Notes under the pieces: model-generated
Database searches by the model: none
What the model saw: only the letters and a program-made list of their open reading frames with translations
What the model was told of the DNA's origin: nothing
Position numbers and translations under genes: made by a program
Assembly (NCBI RefSeq): GCF_011927825.1
Contig: NZ_JAATJI010000001.1
Coordinates: 930,001 to 994,000, forward strand
Source of the DNA: Polymorphobacter fuscus
GTDB lineage: Bacteria > Pseudomonadota > Alphaproteobacteria > Sphingomonadales > Sphingomonadaceae
Direction of reading: 5' to 3'
DNA: 64,000 bases
Shown: positions 50,822-60,284 of the stretch, piece by piece
Position numbering within the stretch: the stretch's first letter is position 1
Layout: every line of letters starts with the position of its first letter

Positions 50822-53497
50822 ATGGCAATCAGCAGAAGCGGAATGGTCAGCCGATTGGGGCCAAAGGCGATGACCGGGCTGCAGACGGCGCACGGCTTCG
50901 CCAAGCTGCGCGAAAACCCCTATGTCGAAATCGCCCATTGGCTGCACGCGCTCAACGCCGACAAGACCAGCGAGATCACGGCGATCAAGGCGAAGTTCGG
51001 CATCGATGACGGCAAGATCGCCAGCGACATCGTCGCCGCGCTCGACAAGCTGCCGCGTGGCGCCAGTTCGCTCGATTTCTCGCAGCAGCTGATGGAGGCG
51101 GTGCAACAGGGCTGGATGTACGCCTCGCTGCAGTTCAACGCCGCGCGTGTCAGCCCCGGTCACGCGCTTTATGCCCTGCTCGCCAGTGACAATCTGCGCA
51201 CGACGATGCTGGGCATTTCGAAGGAATGGCGCAAGGTCGACGTCGAACAGCTCGGCGAACATTATGCCGCCATCACCGGCAGCGCCGCCGAAGCCGCACC
51301 CGCCGCCGGCGGCGGTGGCGACGACACGGGCGCCGCCGGCGCGCCATCGGGCGAATCCGCGCTGGCGCGATATTCGGTCGATCTCACCGCCCGCGCCCGA
51401 TCGGGCGAAATCGACAAGATCGTCGGCCGCGACGCCGAAATCCGCCAGGTCGTCGACATCCTGCTCCGCCGCCGCCAGAACAACCCGATCCTCACCGGGG
51501 AAGCCGGCGTCGGCAAGACGGCGGTGGCCGAAGGCTTTGCCCGCCGCATCGTCGATGGCGATGTGCCGCCCAGCCTGGCCAATGTCACGCTGCGCTCGCT
51601 CGACATCGGGCTGTTGCAGGCCGGCGCCAGCGTCAAGGGCGAGTTCGAAAAGCGCCTGCGGCAGGTCATCGACGAGGTGGAGGCCAGCCCCGTCCCGATC
51701 ATCCTGTTCATCGATGAAGCCCATACGCTCATCGGTGCCGGCGGCAGCGCCGGCACCGGCGACGCCGCCAACCTGCTGAAACCGGCGCTGGCCCGCGGCA
51801 AGCTGCGCACAATCGCCGCCACCACCTGGGCCGAATATCGCCAATATTTCGAAAAGGATCCGGCGCTGACCCGGCGTTTCCAGACCGTAGCGGTCGGGGA
51901 GCCCGAAACCGACAATGCCATCGCCATGTTGCGCTCGGTCAGCGATGCGATGGTCAAGCATCACAAGGTCATCGTCCTCGATGAAGCGCTGGAAGCGGCC
52001 GTCAAGCTCAGCCAGCGCTACATCCCGTCGCGCCAACTGCCCGACAAGGCGGTCAGCCTGCTCGATACCGCCTGCGCGCGCGTCGGCGTTTCACAGCACG
52101 CGACACCGGCGCCGGTCGAGGACCGGCTGCGCAAGGTCGAACGGCTGGAAGTCGAACTCGGCATCGCCACTCGCGAGGCCGATGCCGGCATGGGCCCGGT
52201 GCACCGACCCGCCGAAATCGAGGCGCAACTGGTCGAGGCACGCGCCACGCTCGCCGATGTGCGCGCCAAATGGGAGGCTGAAAAGGCCGCGGTCGCCGCC
52301 GTCATCGCCGCCCGCACGGCGCGCGGCGATGCCAGGGCCGCTGCCGCCGCGGCACCCGCGCCGGACGCCGACGCGCCGGACTTCAGCGGCCATGACGACG
52401 CGCTGCGCACCACCATGGACGCCCTCCACGCGGCGCAGGGAGACAGCCCGATGGTCTTTGCCCAGGTCGATGCCAACGCCGTCGCCGCCGTGGTCGGGGA
52501 CTGGACCGGCGTTCCCGTCGGCCGCATGGTCAAGGACGAGATCACCAGCGTGCTGACCATTGCCGACAATCTCAAAAAGCGCGTCATCGGCCAGGACCAT
52601 GGCCTCGAAGCCATCGCCAAGCGCATCCAGACCAGCCGCGCCAAGCTCGACAACCCCAACAAGCCGGTCGGCGTCTTCATGCTCTGCGGCCCGTCGGGCG
52701 TCGGCAAGACCGAAACCGCGCATGCGCTCGCCGAGCTGCTTTATGCCGGTGACGATTCGATGATCGTCATCAACATGTCGGAATTCCAGGAAGCCCATAC
52801 CGTCTCGACGCTGAAGGGCGCGCCCGCGGGCTATGTCGGCTATGGCCAGGGCGGTGTGCTGACCGAAGCCGTCCGCCGCCGGCCCTATTCGGTCGTCCTC
52901 CTCGACGAAGTCGAAAAGGCGCATCCCGACGTCCACGAGATGTTCTTCCAGGTCTTCGACAAGGGTTACATGGACGACAGCGAAGGCCGCTACATCGACT
53001 TCAAGAACTGCCTGATCCTGCTCACGTCCAACGCCGGCACCGACCTGATCACCGACATGGCATCCGACCCCGAAACCGCGCCCGATCCGGAGGCACTGGC
53101 GACGGCGCTGCGGCCGGAACTGCTCAAGGTCTTCCCGCCTGCGCTGCTCGGCAGGCTGATCGTGCTGCCCTATTATCCGCTCAGCCCCGAAATGCTCGGC
53201 GGCATCGTCAAGCTGCAACTCAACCGCATCGTCAGGCGCATCGCCGAAAACCACAAGATCGCGCTGACCTATGACCAGGCCGTCGTCGACCATATCGTCG
53301 GCCGCTGCACCGAAATGGCATCGGGCGGCCGCATGATCGACGCGATCCTGACCAATTCGATGCTGCCGACGCTGTCGACCGGCCTGCTCGGGCGGATGGC
53401 CGATGGCGTGACGGTGGAGGAGATCGCCGTCAGCGTGCGCGGCGATGACCTCGCCTATGACTTCAAGGACGCCGCCATGCTCGACGCGGCGGCCTGA
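50822..53497 (+). CDS. tssH: T6SS AAA+ ATPase TssH (ClpV)
   Basis: An 891-aa Clp/Hsp100 disaggregase that disassembles contracted sheaths. A ClpN repeat domain (about 20-160) is followed by AAA1 with Walker A GEAGVGKT (about 226-233) and Walker B ILFIDEAH, a coiled middle domain (about 435-530), AAA2 with Walker A GPSGVGKTE (about 623) and VVLLDEVEKAH, and a C-terminal D2-small domain. The CSP-like NMSEFQEAHTVSTLKGAPAGYVGYGQGG pore region is ClpV-typical. ATG 50822 follows GGGGGAACCGAAC. Confidence 0.95.
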   Translation: MAISRSGMVSRLGPKAMTGLQTAHGFAKLRENPYVEIAHWLHALNADKTSEITAIKAKFGIDDGKIASDIVAALDKLPRGASSLDFSQQLMEAVQQGWMYASLQFNAARVSPGHALYALLASDNLRTTMLGISKEWRKVDVEQLGEHYAAITGSAAEAAPAAGGGGDDTGAAGAPSGESALARYSVDLTARARSGEIDKIVGRDAEIRQVVDILLRRRQNNPILTGEAGVGKTAVAEGFARRIVDGDVPPSLANVTLRSLDIGLLQAGASVKGEFEKRLRQVIDEVEASPVPIILFIDEAHTLIGAGGSAGTGDAANLLKPALARGKLRTIAATTWAEYRQYFEKDPALTRRFQTVAVGEPETDNAIAMLRSVSDAMVKHHKVIVLDEALEAAVKLSQRYIPSRQLPDKAVSLLDTACARVGVSQHATPAPVEDRLRKVERLEVELGIATREADAGMGPVHRPAEIEAQLVEARATLADVRAKWEAEKAAVAAVIAARTARGDARAAAAAAPAPDADAPDFSGHDDALRTTMDALHAAQGDSPMVFAQVDANAVAAVVGDWTGVPVGRMVKDEITSVLTIADNLKKRVIGQDHGLEAIAKRIQTSRAKLDNPNKPVGVFMLCGPSGVGKTETAHALAELLYAGDDSMIVINMSEFQEAHTVSTLKGAPAGYVGYGQGGVLTEAVRRRPYSVVLLDEVEKAHPDVHEMFFQVFDKGYMDDSEGRYIDFKNCLILLTSNAGTDLITDMASDPETAPDPEALATALRPELLKVFPPALLGRLIVLPYYPLSPEMLGGIVKLQLNRIVRRIAENHKIALTYDQAVVDHIVGRCTEMASGGRMIDAILTNSMLPTLSTGLLGRMADGVTVEEIAVSVRGDDLAYDFKDAAMLDAAA

Positions 53498-53664
53498 TCG
53501 ATCGCGATGGCACGCCCCCAGTCCTGCCGCCGTCAACGTCCACCACTGGACCGGCAGCGGCGTCACCCGCCTGCGCGCGGTGGAAGCGCGGCTGGAAGGC
53601 AGCCGCTCCGCCGCCGAAATCCGCCGACGTCTCGCATGATCTCCTTGCTGCACAGGACCTGCCC

Positions 53665-54069
53665 ATGACCATGCCCGCCCAGGTCATCGAAGCGCTCGCC
53701 GCCGCGACCGGCCTGTCGCGCACGACGTTGCGCGATGGCTTCGATCGCTTCGCTGCCGTGCTCGGGGACCGGCTCGGCGTCATGCAGCAACGCATCGGCG
53801 GCATCATGGCCAATGCCGGCAGCGGCGGCACCGCCGGGCTCGACGACACCATCGCCTACACCGATGCCAGCCTGAGCCGGCAGGACAAGTCGCAGCTGTT
53901 CGGCGCACTCGGATTGGGCTTCATCGGCGGGCTGCTGCTGGCCGGCGCCGCCGGCGAGATTGTCGTCATCCTCGTCGCGCTGCTGTGCCTTGTCGGCGCC
54001 GGCCTGTTCCTGTTGTCGTTCCTGCAACGACTGATGGCGCGGGCGACCGCGGCGATTGATGCTTTTTAA
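53665..54069 (+). CDS. Small two-helix membrane protein inside the T6SS operon
   Basis: A 134-aa protein I do not recognise. Residues 1-85 are soluble and helical (QVIEALAAATGLSRTTLRDGFDRFAAVLGDRLGVMQQRIGG and a Gly/Ser patch). Residues about 88-128 contain two hydrophobic helices (GALGLGFIGGLLLAGAAGEIVV, ILVALLCLVGAGLFLLSFL) ahead of a basic end. It sits between tssH and tssK, where other systems vary. A membrane anchor, an accessory factor or an effector-linked protein are all possible. An oligo-T run follows its stop. Confidence 0.75.
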   Translation: MTMPAQVIEALAAATGLSRTTLRDGFDRFAAVLGDRLGVMQQRIGGIMANAGSGGTAGLDDTIAYTDASLSRQDKSQLFGALGLGFIGGLLLAGAAGEIVVILVALLCLVGAGLFLLSFLQRLMARATAAIDAF

Positions 54070-54070
54070 A

Positions 54071-54078
54071 TTTTTTTT
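54071..54078 (+). other. T8 tract between the small membrane protein gene and tssK
   Basis: The stop region reads CTTTTTAAATTTTTTTTGC in otherwise very GC-rich DNA. It has no strong stem directly in front, so it is not a clear intrinsic terminator. Partial attenuation or slippage is possible. Confidence 0.4.
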
Positions 54079-54105
54079 GCTCAAGGGTCGGGGCTTCATG
54101 GGGGC

Positions 54106-55470
54106 ATGGAGACAGGCAATGCGCGCGGGGGGCCGAGTTTGACACATCCAGTCTGGTCCGAAGGTCTGTTCCTGCGCCCGCAGCATTTCCAGGCGGCGGA
54201 CAGCCATGCCCGTGCCAACCTCCACGCCCGGCTCGACGGCGCCGCCGCCTATCCCTGGGGCATCGTCCATCTCGAAATTTCCGACGACCTCGCCTCCGGC
54301 GCCCAGTTCGGCATCAAGCGGCTGCTCGCGGTGCTGCCCGATGGCGAGATCATCGACATCCCCGGCCGCCAGCCGCCGCCGCCGCCGTTCGACATCACCA
54401 GCGATGTCCGCGACGAAGTCATCTACCTCACCCTGCCCGCCCGCCAGCCCGGCGCCGTCGAATATACCACCGTCGATGCCGCCGACGCCGCCACCGCCCG
54501 CTATCTGATCCGCGTGCGCGACGTCATCGATTCGACCGACCCCGACCGCGCCGCCGAACCCATCGAGACCGGCGAGCCCAACCTTCGCTTCGGCATCGAG
54601 GAGGCCGATCGCGCCGGCCGCATCTGCCTCGGCCTCGCCCGCATCCGCGAGCTGCAGGCCCGGCGTGTCGTATTCGACGACAATTACATCCCGCCCTCGC
54701 TCGATCTCCGGTCGTGCCAGGCCCTGTCGGGCTTCATCATCGATATTCTGGGCCGGCTGGAACAGCGCCAGGACGAAGTCAGCCTGCGCGCCGCCGAACC
54801 CAGCGCCGGCTCCAATTCCGACGCGATGTTCCTGCTGCTCATCGCGCTCAACCGCTGGCAGCCGGTGCTGCGCCACCTCGCCCGGCTCGACCGCGTCCAC
54901 CCCGAACGCCTTTATGCCACCTTCCTGTCGTTCGCCGGCGAGCTCGCCACCTTCACCAGTTCCGAACGGCGGCCGCAGTCCTTCCCCGATTACGACCATG
55001 ACAATCTGGAACTTTGCTTCCGGCCGCTGATCGAGGCGCTGCGCGTCGCACTGGGGGTCCGGATCGGCGCCGGCGCCCAGCCGCTCAAGCTGACCAAGCT
55101 GGCGCCCGGCGCCTATAATTCGGTGATCACCGATCGCAGCCTCTACGACGCCGGCCGCTTCTTCCTCGCCGTGTCGTCGGCGCGCCCGGCGGAGATCATC
55201 CGCGCGCAGCTGCCGGCGCTGGTCAAGATCGGTTCGATCACGCGGATGGAGCAGCTGGTCAACTCGGCGGTGCCCGGCGTGCCGCTGGTGCCGATCGGCG
55301 CGCCGCCCGCGCAGATCCGCGCGCTGCCGGGCTATGTCTATTTCGAGCTCGATCGCACCTCGGCCGACTGGCGCGATTTCGCCACCGCGCCGGCGCTCGG
55401 CCTGCACATCGCCGGCGACTGGCCCGAGCTCCAGATGGAGCTGTGGTGCGTCAAGCGGCCGGCGCGGTAA
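54106..55470 (+). CDS. tssK: T6SS baseplate-membrane connector TssK
   Basis: A 454-aa trimeric adaptor docking the baseplate on the TssJLM complex. VWSEGLFLRPQHFQAAD near the N terminus and YPWGIVHLEI are diagnostic, as are LLIALNRWQPVLRHL, YDHDNLELCFRPLIEALR and the C-terminal YVYFELDRTSADW. The family usually starts a few residues before VWSEG, so ATG 54106 leaves a short extra N-terminal piece. Its ribosome-binding site is poor. Confidence 0.93.
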   Translation: METGNARGGPSLTHPVWSEGLFLRPQHFQAADSHARANLHARLDGAAAYPWGIVHLEISDDLASGAQFGIKRLLAVLPDGEIIDIPGRQPPPPPFDITSDVRDEVIYLTLPARQPGAVEYTTVDAADAATARYLIRVRDVIDSTDPDRAAEPIETGEPNLRFGIEEADRAGRICLGLARIRELQARRVVFDDNYIPPSLDLRSCQALSGFIIDILGRLEQRQDEVSLRAAEPSAGSNSDAMFLLLIALNRWQPVLRHLARLDRVHPERLYATFLSFAGELATFTSSERRPQSFPDYDHDNLELCFRPLIEALRVALGVRIGAGAQPLKLTKLAPGAYNSVITDRSLYDAGRFFLAVSSARPAEIIRAQLPALVKIGSITRMEQLVNSAVPGVPLVPIGAPPAQIRALPGYVYFELDRTSADWRDFATAPALGLHIAGDWPELQMELWCVKRPAR

Positions 55471-55506
55471 CGATCGGCGTCGACCAAGGATTCTGGGGGA
55501 ACGGAC

Positions 55507-56895
55507 ATGGCGGGGGAAGACGAAAAGGGCCCACGGCCGGCGCGGACAGTGTTCCGGCCATCGCCGCTTGCCGCCGCCGGGTCCCCGCCACCGCCCATTG
55601 CAGTCCCGCCGCCACCCGTCGGCTTCACCCCGCCGCCACCCCCGCAATATGCCCCCGCCACCCCGCCGGGCCAGCGCCGCGCCCTGCCCGCCACCGACGA
55701 GGTCCCCCCGATCACCGAACCGATGCGGGTCCGCAACCCGATCATGGCGGCGGCCTCGCGCTTTCTCGCCATCTGCGCCGCCGTCCAGGCCGAACGCCAG
55801 GTCAGCGACGCCCCGACGCTGATCGCGCGCGCCATGACCGAGCTGAAGGCGTTCGAACGCACCGCCAGCGGCGCCGGCCTGACGGCGGAAGACCTCAACC
55901 GCGCCCGCTATGCGCTCGCCGCGACGCTCGACGACATTGTCCAGAACCTGCCCGGCGGCGCCGCCGCCGACTGGGCACGGCAGAGCGTCGTCGTCCAGTC
56001 CTTCGGGCAAGCTTTTGGCGGCGACCAGTTCTGGGGCATTCTCGACGCGCTCCTGGCGCGCCCGCAGGCCAACCAGGACATGCTGGAACTGTTCCACGCC
56101 TGCCTGGCGGTCGGCTTCATCGGCCGATATCGCATCGGCGGCGATGGCCCGCGCCAGATCCAGGCGCGCATGGCGGCGATCCACAACGCCCTGTCGGGCA
56201 TCCGCGCCCGCCCGGAGACCGATCTTGTTCCGGCGTGGCGCGGCGTGCCCACGCCGACCGCCCGGACGGCGCGCTGGCTGGTGCTGCTGCTCGTCGCCGG
56301 CGCCGCGCTGGCGGCGCTGCTCATCGCCTTCCTGGCGCTCAAATTCTTTCTCGATGCCCGCGACGAAACCGCCTGGGCCAAGGTCCGCGCCCTGCCACCG
56401 GCCGCATTGACCAGCATCGACCGCGCCGGCCCCGGCCTTGCCGTGGCGAGTTCGACCCAGTTGCAGCGCATCCGCGGGCGCCTCACATCGACGTGCATCG
56501 CCGCCGATGAAGACGGCGGCAGCGTCCGCCTGACCATTTCGGCCTGCCAGGGCCTGCCCGGCGGCATGTTCGACAAGGGCGCCGACCAGGTCGCCGCCGC
56601 CTATGCGCCGCTGATCATCGCAGCGGCCAGGGCGCTGGTGCCCGAAGCCGGCCCCATCGACATCGTCGCCCATACCGACAGCGACCCGATCCGCAGCGCC
56701 AGCTTCCCCGACAATCTGGCGCTGTCCAACGCCCGCGCCGCCAATGTCGCGGCGCTGCTGGGTGGCAACGGCATCGATCCGGCGCGGCTCAACCCTGCCG
56801 GCCGCGGCGACCGGGAACCGCTCGATCGCGCCGACACCGCCGATGCCAAGGCGCGCAATCGCCGCGTCGAACTCACCATCCCGCGGAGCAACTGA
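55507..56895 (+). CDS. tssL: T6SS membrane protein TssL with C-terminal OmpA/MotB domain
   Basis: A 462-aa DotU/IcmH-type protein. A Pro-rich cytoplasmic tail (about 20-75) precedes the DotU domain (75-235: NPIMAAASRFLAICAAV, ARYALAATLDDIVQNLPG, FHACLAVGFIGRYRI). A single membrane segment (about 256-280) is followed by a periplasmic peptidoglycan-binding OmpA domain (about 350-462; IDIVAHTDSDPI, LSNARAANVAALL, NRRVELTI). The fused OmpA domain anchors the complex to peptidoglycan, which could offset the absence of a visible TssJ. It ends 2 nt before tssM. Confidence 0.94.
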   Translation: MAGEDEKGPRPARTVFRPSPLAAAGSPPPPIAVPPPPVGFTPPPPPQYAPATPPGQRRALPATDEVPPITEPMRVRNPIMAAASRFLAICAAVQAERQVSDAPTLIARAMTELKAFERTASGAGLTAEDLNRARYALAATLDDIVQNLPGGAAADWARQSVVVQSFGQAFGGDQFWGILDALLARPQANQDMLELFHACLAVGFIGRYRIGGDGPRQIQARMAAIHNALSGIRARPETDLVPAWRGVPTPTARTARWLVLLLVAGAALAALLIAFLALKFFLDARDETAWAKVRALPPAALTSIDRAGPGLAVASSTQLQRIRGRLTSTCIAADEDGGSVRLTISACQGLPGGMFDKGADQVAAAYAPLIIAAARALVPEAGPIDIVAHTDSDPIRSASFPDNLALSNARAANVAALLGGNGIDPARLNPAGRGDREPLDRADTADAKARNRRVELTIPRSN

Positions 56896-56897
56896 CG

Positions 56898-59800
56898 ATG
56901 GCCGCCGTGCGCAAGGCACTTTCCAACTGGTGGGTCATCGTCATCGGCAGTGCGCTGCTGGTCTCGCTGGCGCTGTTCCTTCTCGCCGGGCTGCTGCTGC
57001 CGTCGCTGCTCGGCTGGCGCTGGTGGCTGATCGGGCTTGTTTGGCTGGCGGTCGCCATCGCCGCCGGCGTCCGCTTCTGGCGGCGCCGCGCCGCACAGAA
57101 AAGCCTCGCCGAAGCGATCGCGCCGCCCGATCGCGAATCCGAAGCGGTCACCGCCAAGATGAAGGCCGCGCTGGCCGAACTCGCCAAGCGCGGCAAGGGC
57201 GCGCTCTACGACCTGCCCTGGTATGTCATCATCGGGCCACCCGGCGCCGGCAAGACGACGATCATCAAGAAGTCCGGCCTCAACCTCGTCGGCGACGCCG
57301 ACGCGATAAAGGGCGTCGGCGGCACGCGCGATTGCGACTGGTGGTTCACCGACGAGGCCGTGCTCATCGATACCGCCGGCCGCTACACCAGCCAGGACAG
57401 CGATGCATCGCGCGACGCCCGCACCTGGGCCGGCTTCCTCGCCACGCTGCGCAAGGCGCGGCCGCTGCAACCGCTCAACGGCGTCATCGTCGCCATTGGG
57501 CTCGACGAGATCGCCACCGTGTCGGCAGAAGCGCTCGACCGCCATGTCGTCACGCTGCGCGCCCGCCTCGCCGAAATCGGCAAGGCACTGGCCATCGAAC
57601 TGCCGGTCTATGTCGTCTTTACCAAGGCCGATCTGGTGTCGGGCTTTACCGAATTCTTCGAAGATCTCAGCGTCGAGGGCCGGCGCTCGCCGGTCGGCGC
57701 CACCCTGCCGCTCACCGCCGCTCCCGACACGGCGCTGCTCGCCAATGCCTATGACGACGCCGTCCAGGCGCTGGCCGACCGGGTGCCGGACCGGTTGCAG
57801 TCGGATGGCGACGCCGTGCGCCGCGGTGCCATCCTCACCCTGCCGGCACGGCTGATCGACCTGCGCGGCCGCGTCGTCCGCCTGCTCGATGGCGTCTTCG
57901 GCGCCGGCCATGCCGCACCGGCCAACATGCGGCTGCGGGGTTTCTATCTCACCAGCGGCGTCCAGCAGGGCACGCCGTTCGACCGGCTGATCGGCGATCT
58001 GTCGACCAGCCTCGGCCGCACCTCGCGCCCGCAATCGCAGGGCGCGCGGACCTTCTTCGTCAACCGCCTGTTCAAGGATGTCATCTTCGCCGAAGCCGGC
58101 CTCGCCGGGCCCGACCCGAAGCGCCGCCGGCGCGACCGGATGACCCGCATCGCGACCTTTGCCGTCATCGGCCTGATGACGGTCGCAGGTCTTGCGGCAC
58201 TGTTCTGGAGCTTCGTCAACAACCGTGCCGGCCAGGATGCCACCGCCGCCGCCGCCGCCAGCCTGGCGCAAACCGCGCAAGGTCTCGACGCCGGAGATCG
58301 CGTCGCCGTCACCGCGCCGCTCGATGAGGTGCTGCCGCTGCTCGATGGCCTCGCTGCAACGCTGCCCTATGGCGCTGCCGGCACGCCGCCCAGCCCCGGC
58401 GGCCTCGGCCTCTATCGCACCCGTCTCGATGGCGAGAGCCATCGCGCCTATGCCGATGCGCTGCAACGCTATCTGCTGCCACGCCTCATCCTCGCCGCCG
58501 AAAGCGCGCTGCGCGACGCCCGCGACGAACCCGTCGCCAGCTATGAACCGCTCAAGGTCTATCTGATGCTCGGCAACGCCGCCGGCACGCGGCGCGACAA
58601 CGCCTATATCCTGCAATGGCTCGAAGGCGACCTCAACAACCGCACCATGCCGGGGCCGGAAGCGGAGGCGGCGCGGGGCCGCATCCTCGTCCATGCCAAG
58701 GCGCTGCTCGCCGACCAGGGCCGCTTCGGCCGCCAGATCGCCGGGCCGCTGCTCGATGCCGGCCTTGTCGAACGCGCCCAGGCGGCCGTTGCCGCCATGT
58801 CGCCCGCCGACCGGGCGCTGGCGCTGCTCAAGCAGCAGGTGTCGGGCCCCGAATCGCGGCTGGTCGGCAAGGCGCTGCTGCCCGGCGAGGCCGAGGCGTT
58901 CGGCAACCCCGCCGACCTGCGTGCCGCGACCATCCCGTTCCTGTTCACCAAGGCGGGGTTTCAGACCGGCTTCATCCCCCGCGCCGGCCAGATCGGGGCG
59001 CTGCTGGACAAGGATCGCTGGATGCTCGGCACCAGCGCCGCGGCGCAGGCGCCGCTCGACCCGCAGGCACTCGGCGCCGCCTATGCCGCCGAATACACCC
59101 GCCGCTGGAACGACGTGCTGGCGCTGCCGCAACCTGCCAATTACGCGGCGCAGCCGGTGACGCTGGCACGGCTTGCCAACCCCGGCGGGTCACCGCTGAA
59201 GAAATTGACCGATGAAATCGTCGCCAACACCAGCGGGCTGATGCCGACGGCCAAATCGGGCAACGCGCGCGCGGATGCCGCCATCGGCGCCATCGCCGGC
59301 CAGGCGCGCGGCGGTCCATCGATGACGGCGGCCGCCACGATCGAAAGCAATTTCCAGATGCTGCGCCAATATGCCGGCGGCACCGGCGTCGGCATCACCG
59401 GCCTGCTGACCGCACTCGGCGACTATCAGAAGGCCGTCGCCCAGGCCGCAGCCGGCGGGGGCGGGGGCGGGGGCGGGGGCGGCGCAGCCGCGGGTGGCGG
59501 TGGTGCAGCCGCACTCGCCGGTGCCGCCGTCGCCCTCAAGGTCGCGGCCGCCAATGCCGCGGCCGCGGCGCCTGGCCTTGCCAGCTTTGTCGATCGCATC
59601 GCCAGTGGCAGCAGTGCCGCTGCCGAAACCAGCCGCACCGCCGAACTGCGCGCCGCCTTTGCCGCCGGCCCCGCGCCGCAATGCGCCGCTGTCATCGGCA
59701 CGGGCTTTCCCTTCGGAACCGGCGCCGACCTGCAGCCGATGGACGTGACCCGCGCTGCCGGCGCGATGACCGCCTTCGCCGATGGCCCCCTGCAACCCTA

Positions 59801-60284
59801 TCTGCGCCGCACCACCAGCGCGACCCGCCCGGGCTGGGGCTGGGTGTCGAACGAGCCGGCGGTTGCCAGCTTCCAGCCCGCCAGCGCCCGCGCCTTCGAA
59901 CGTGCCGCCGAAGCGCAGGCGCTGGTCGGCGGCAACCTTGTCCTCGGCCTCGCCGCGGGCCCCGGCGTTGCCGGCCCCGTCGATCTCAAGCTGTCGGGCG
60001 TCCCGCTCACCCTTGCGCCCACCGCCCCGGCGCAGCGCTTCAACTGGAGCTATGGCGGGTTGCAGAGCGCCGCGATCACCGCCGCAGGCGCCGAAGTCGC
60101 GCGCGGCGATGGCCCCTGGGCGCTATTCCGCCTGCTCGCCAAGGCGCGCAAGCAGGACCTCGGCAAGGGCCAGTATCGCTTCACCTTCAACCCGACGACG
60201 GTGCTCGACGTGTCGATCCTGGGCGGTCCCGATCCCTTCGCCGCAGATGGCGTCTTTGCCCTGCGCTGCCCGGCACGCCTGTGA
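56898..60284 (+). CDS. tssM: T6SS membrane protein TssM (IcmF)
   Basis: A 1128-aa inner-membrane and periplasmic scaffold. Two N-terminal helices (about 12-33 and 40-58), a cytoplasmic GTPase-like domain with intact Walker A GPPGAGKTT (113-121) and DTAGRY, a third membrane helix (about 415-440), then a long periplasmic part. An uninterrupted poly-Gly/Ala segment about residue 850 is encoded by a hexanucleotide repeat. The C-terminal domain ends FALRCPARL. The TGA overlaps the GTG start of tagF. Confidence 0.94.
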   Translation: MAAVRKALSNWWVIVIGSALLVSLALFLLAGLLLPSLLGWRWWLIGLVWLAVAIAAGVRFWRRRAAQKSLAEAIAPPDRESEAVTAKMKAALAELAKRGKGALYDLPWYVIIGPPGAGKTTIIKKSGLNLVGDADAIKGVGGTRDCDWWFTDEAVLIDTAGRYTSQDSDASRDARTWAGFLATLRKARPLQPLNGVIVAIGLDEIATVSAEALDRHVVTLRARLAEIGKALAIELPVYVVFTKADLVSGFTEFFEDLSVEGRRSPVGATLPLTAAPDTALLANAYDDAVQALADRVPDRLQSDGDAVRRGAILTLPARLIDLRGRVVRLLDGVFGAGHAAPANMRLRGFYLTSGVQQGTPFDRLIGDLSTSLGRTSRPQSQGARTFFVNRLFKDVIFAEAGLAGPDPKRRRRDRMTRIATFAVIGLMTVAGLAALFWSFVNNRAGQDATAAAAASLAQTAQGLDAGDRVAVTAPLDEVLPLLDGLAATLPYGAAGTPPSPGGLGLYRTRLDGESHRAYADALQRYLLPRLILAAESALRDARDEPVASYEPLKVYLMLGNAAGTRRDNAYILQWLEGDLNNRTMPGPEAEAARGRILVHAKALLADQGRFGRQIAGPLLDAGLVERAQAAVAAMSPADRALALLKQQVSGPESRLVGKALLPGEAEAFGNPADLRAATIPFLFTKAGFQTGFIPRAGQIGALLDKDRWMLGTSAAAQAPLDPQALGAAYAAEYTRRWNDVLALPQPANYAAQPVTLARLANPGGSPLKKLTDEIVANTSGLMPTAKSGNARADAAIGAIAGQARGGPSMTAAATIESNFQMLRQYAGGTGVGITGLLTALGDYQKAVAQAAAGGGGGGGGGGAAAGGGGAAALAGAAVALKVAAANAAAAAPGLASFVDRIASGSSAAAETSRTAELRAAFAAGPAPQCAAVIGTGFPFGTGADLQPMDVTRAAGAMTAFADGPLQPYLRRTTSATRPGWGWVSNEPAVASFQPASARAFERAAEAQALVGGNLVLGLAAGPGVAGPVDLKLSGVPLTLAPTAPAQRFNWSYGGLQSAAITAAGAEVARGDGPWALFRLLAKARKQDLGKGQYRFTFNPTTVLDVSILGGPDPFAADGVFALRCPARL
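59456..59482 (+). repeat. Hexanucleotide tandem repeat in tssM
   Basis: Four perfect CGGGGG units (59456-59479) followed by CGG encode consecutive glycines. Gains or losses of units stay in frame, so the glycine linker length could vary between isolates. Confidence 0.85.

Noticed and set aside
53563..56919. Minus-strand open frame of 1118 codons across tssK and tssL
   Set aside because: Shadow of two clear T6SS genes; no domain or start signal.
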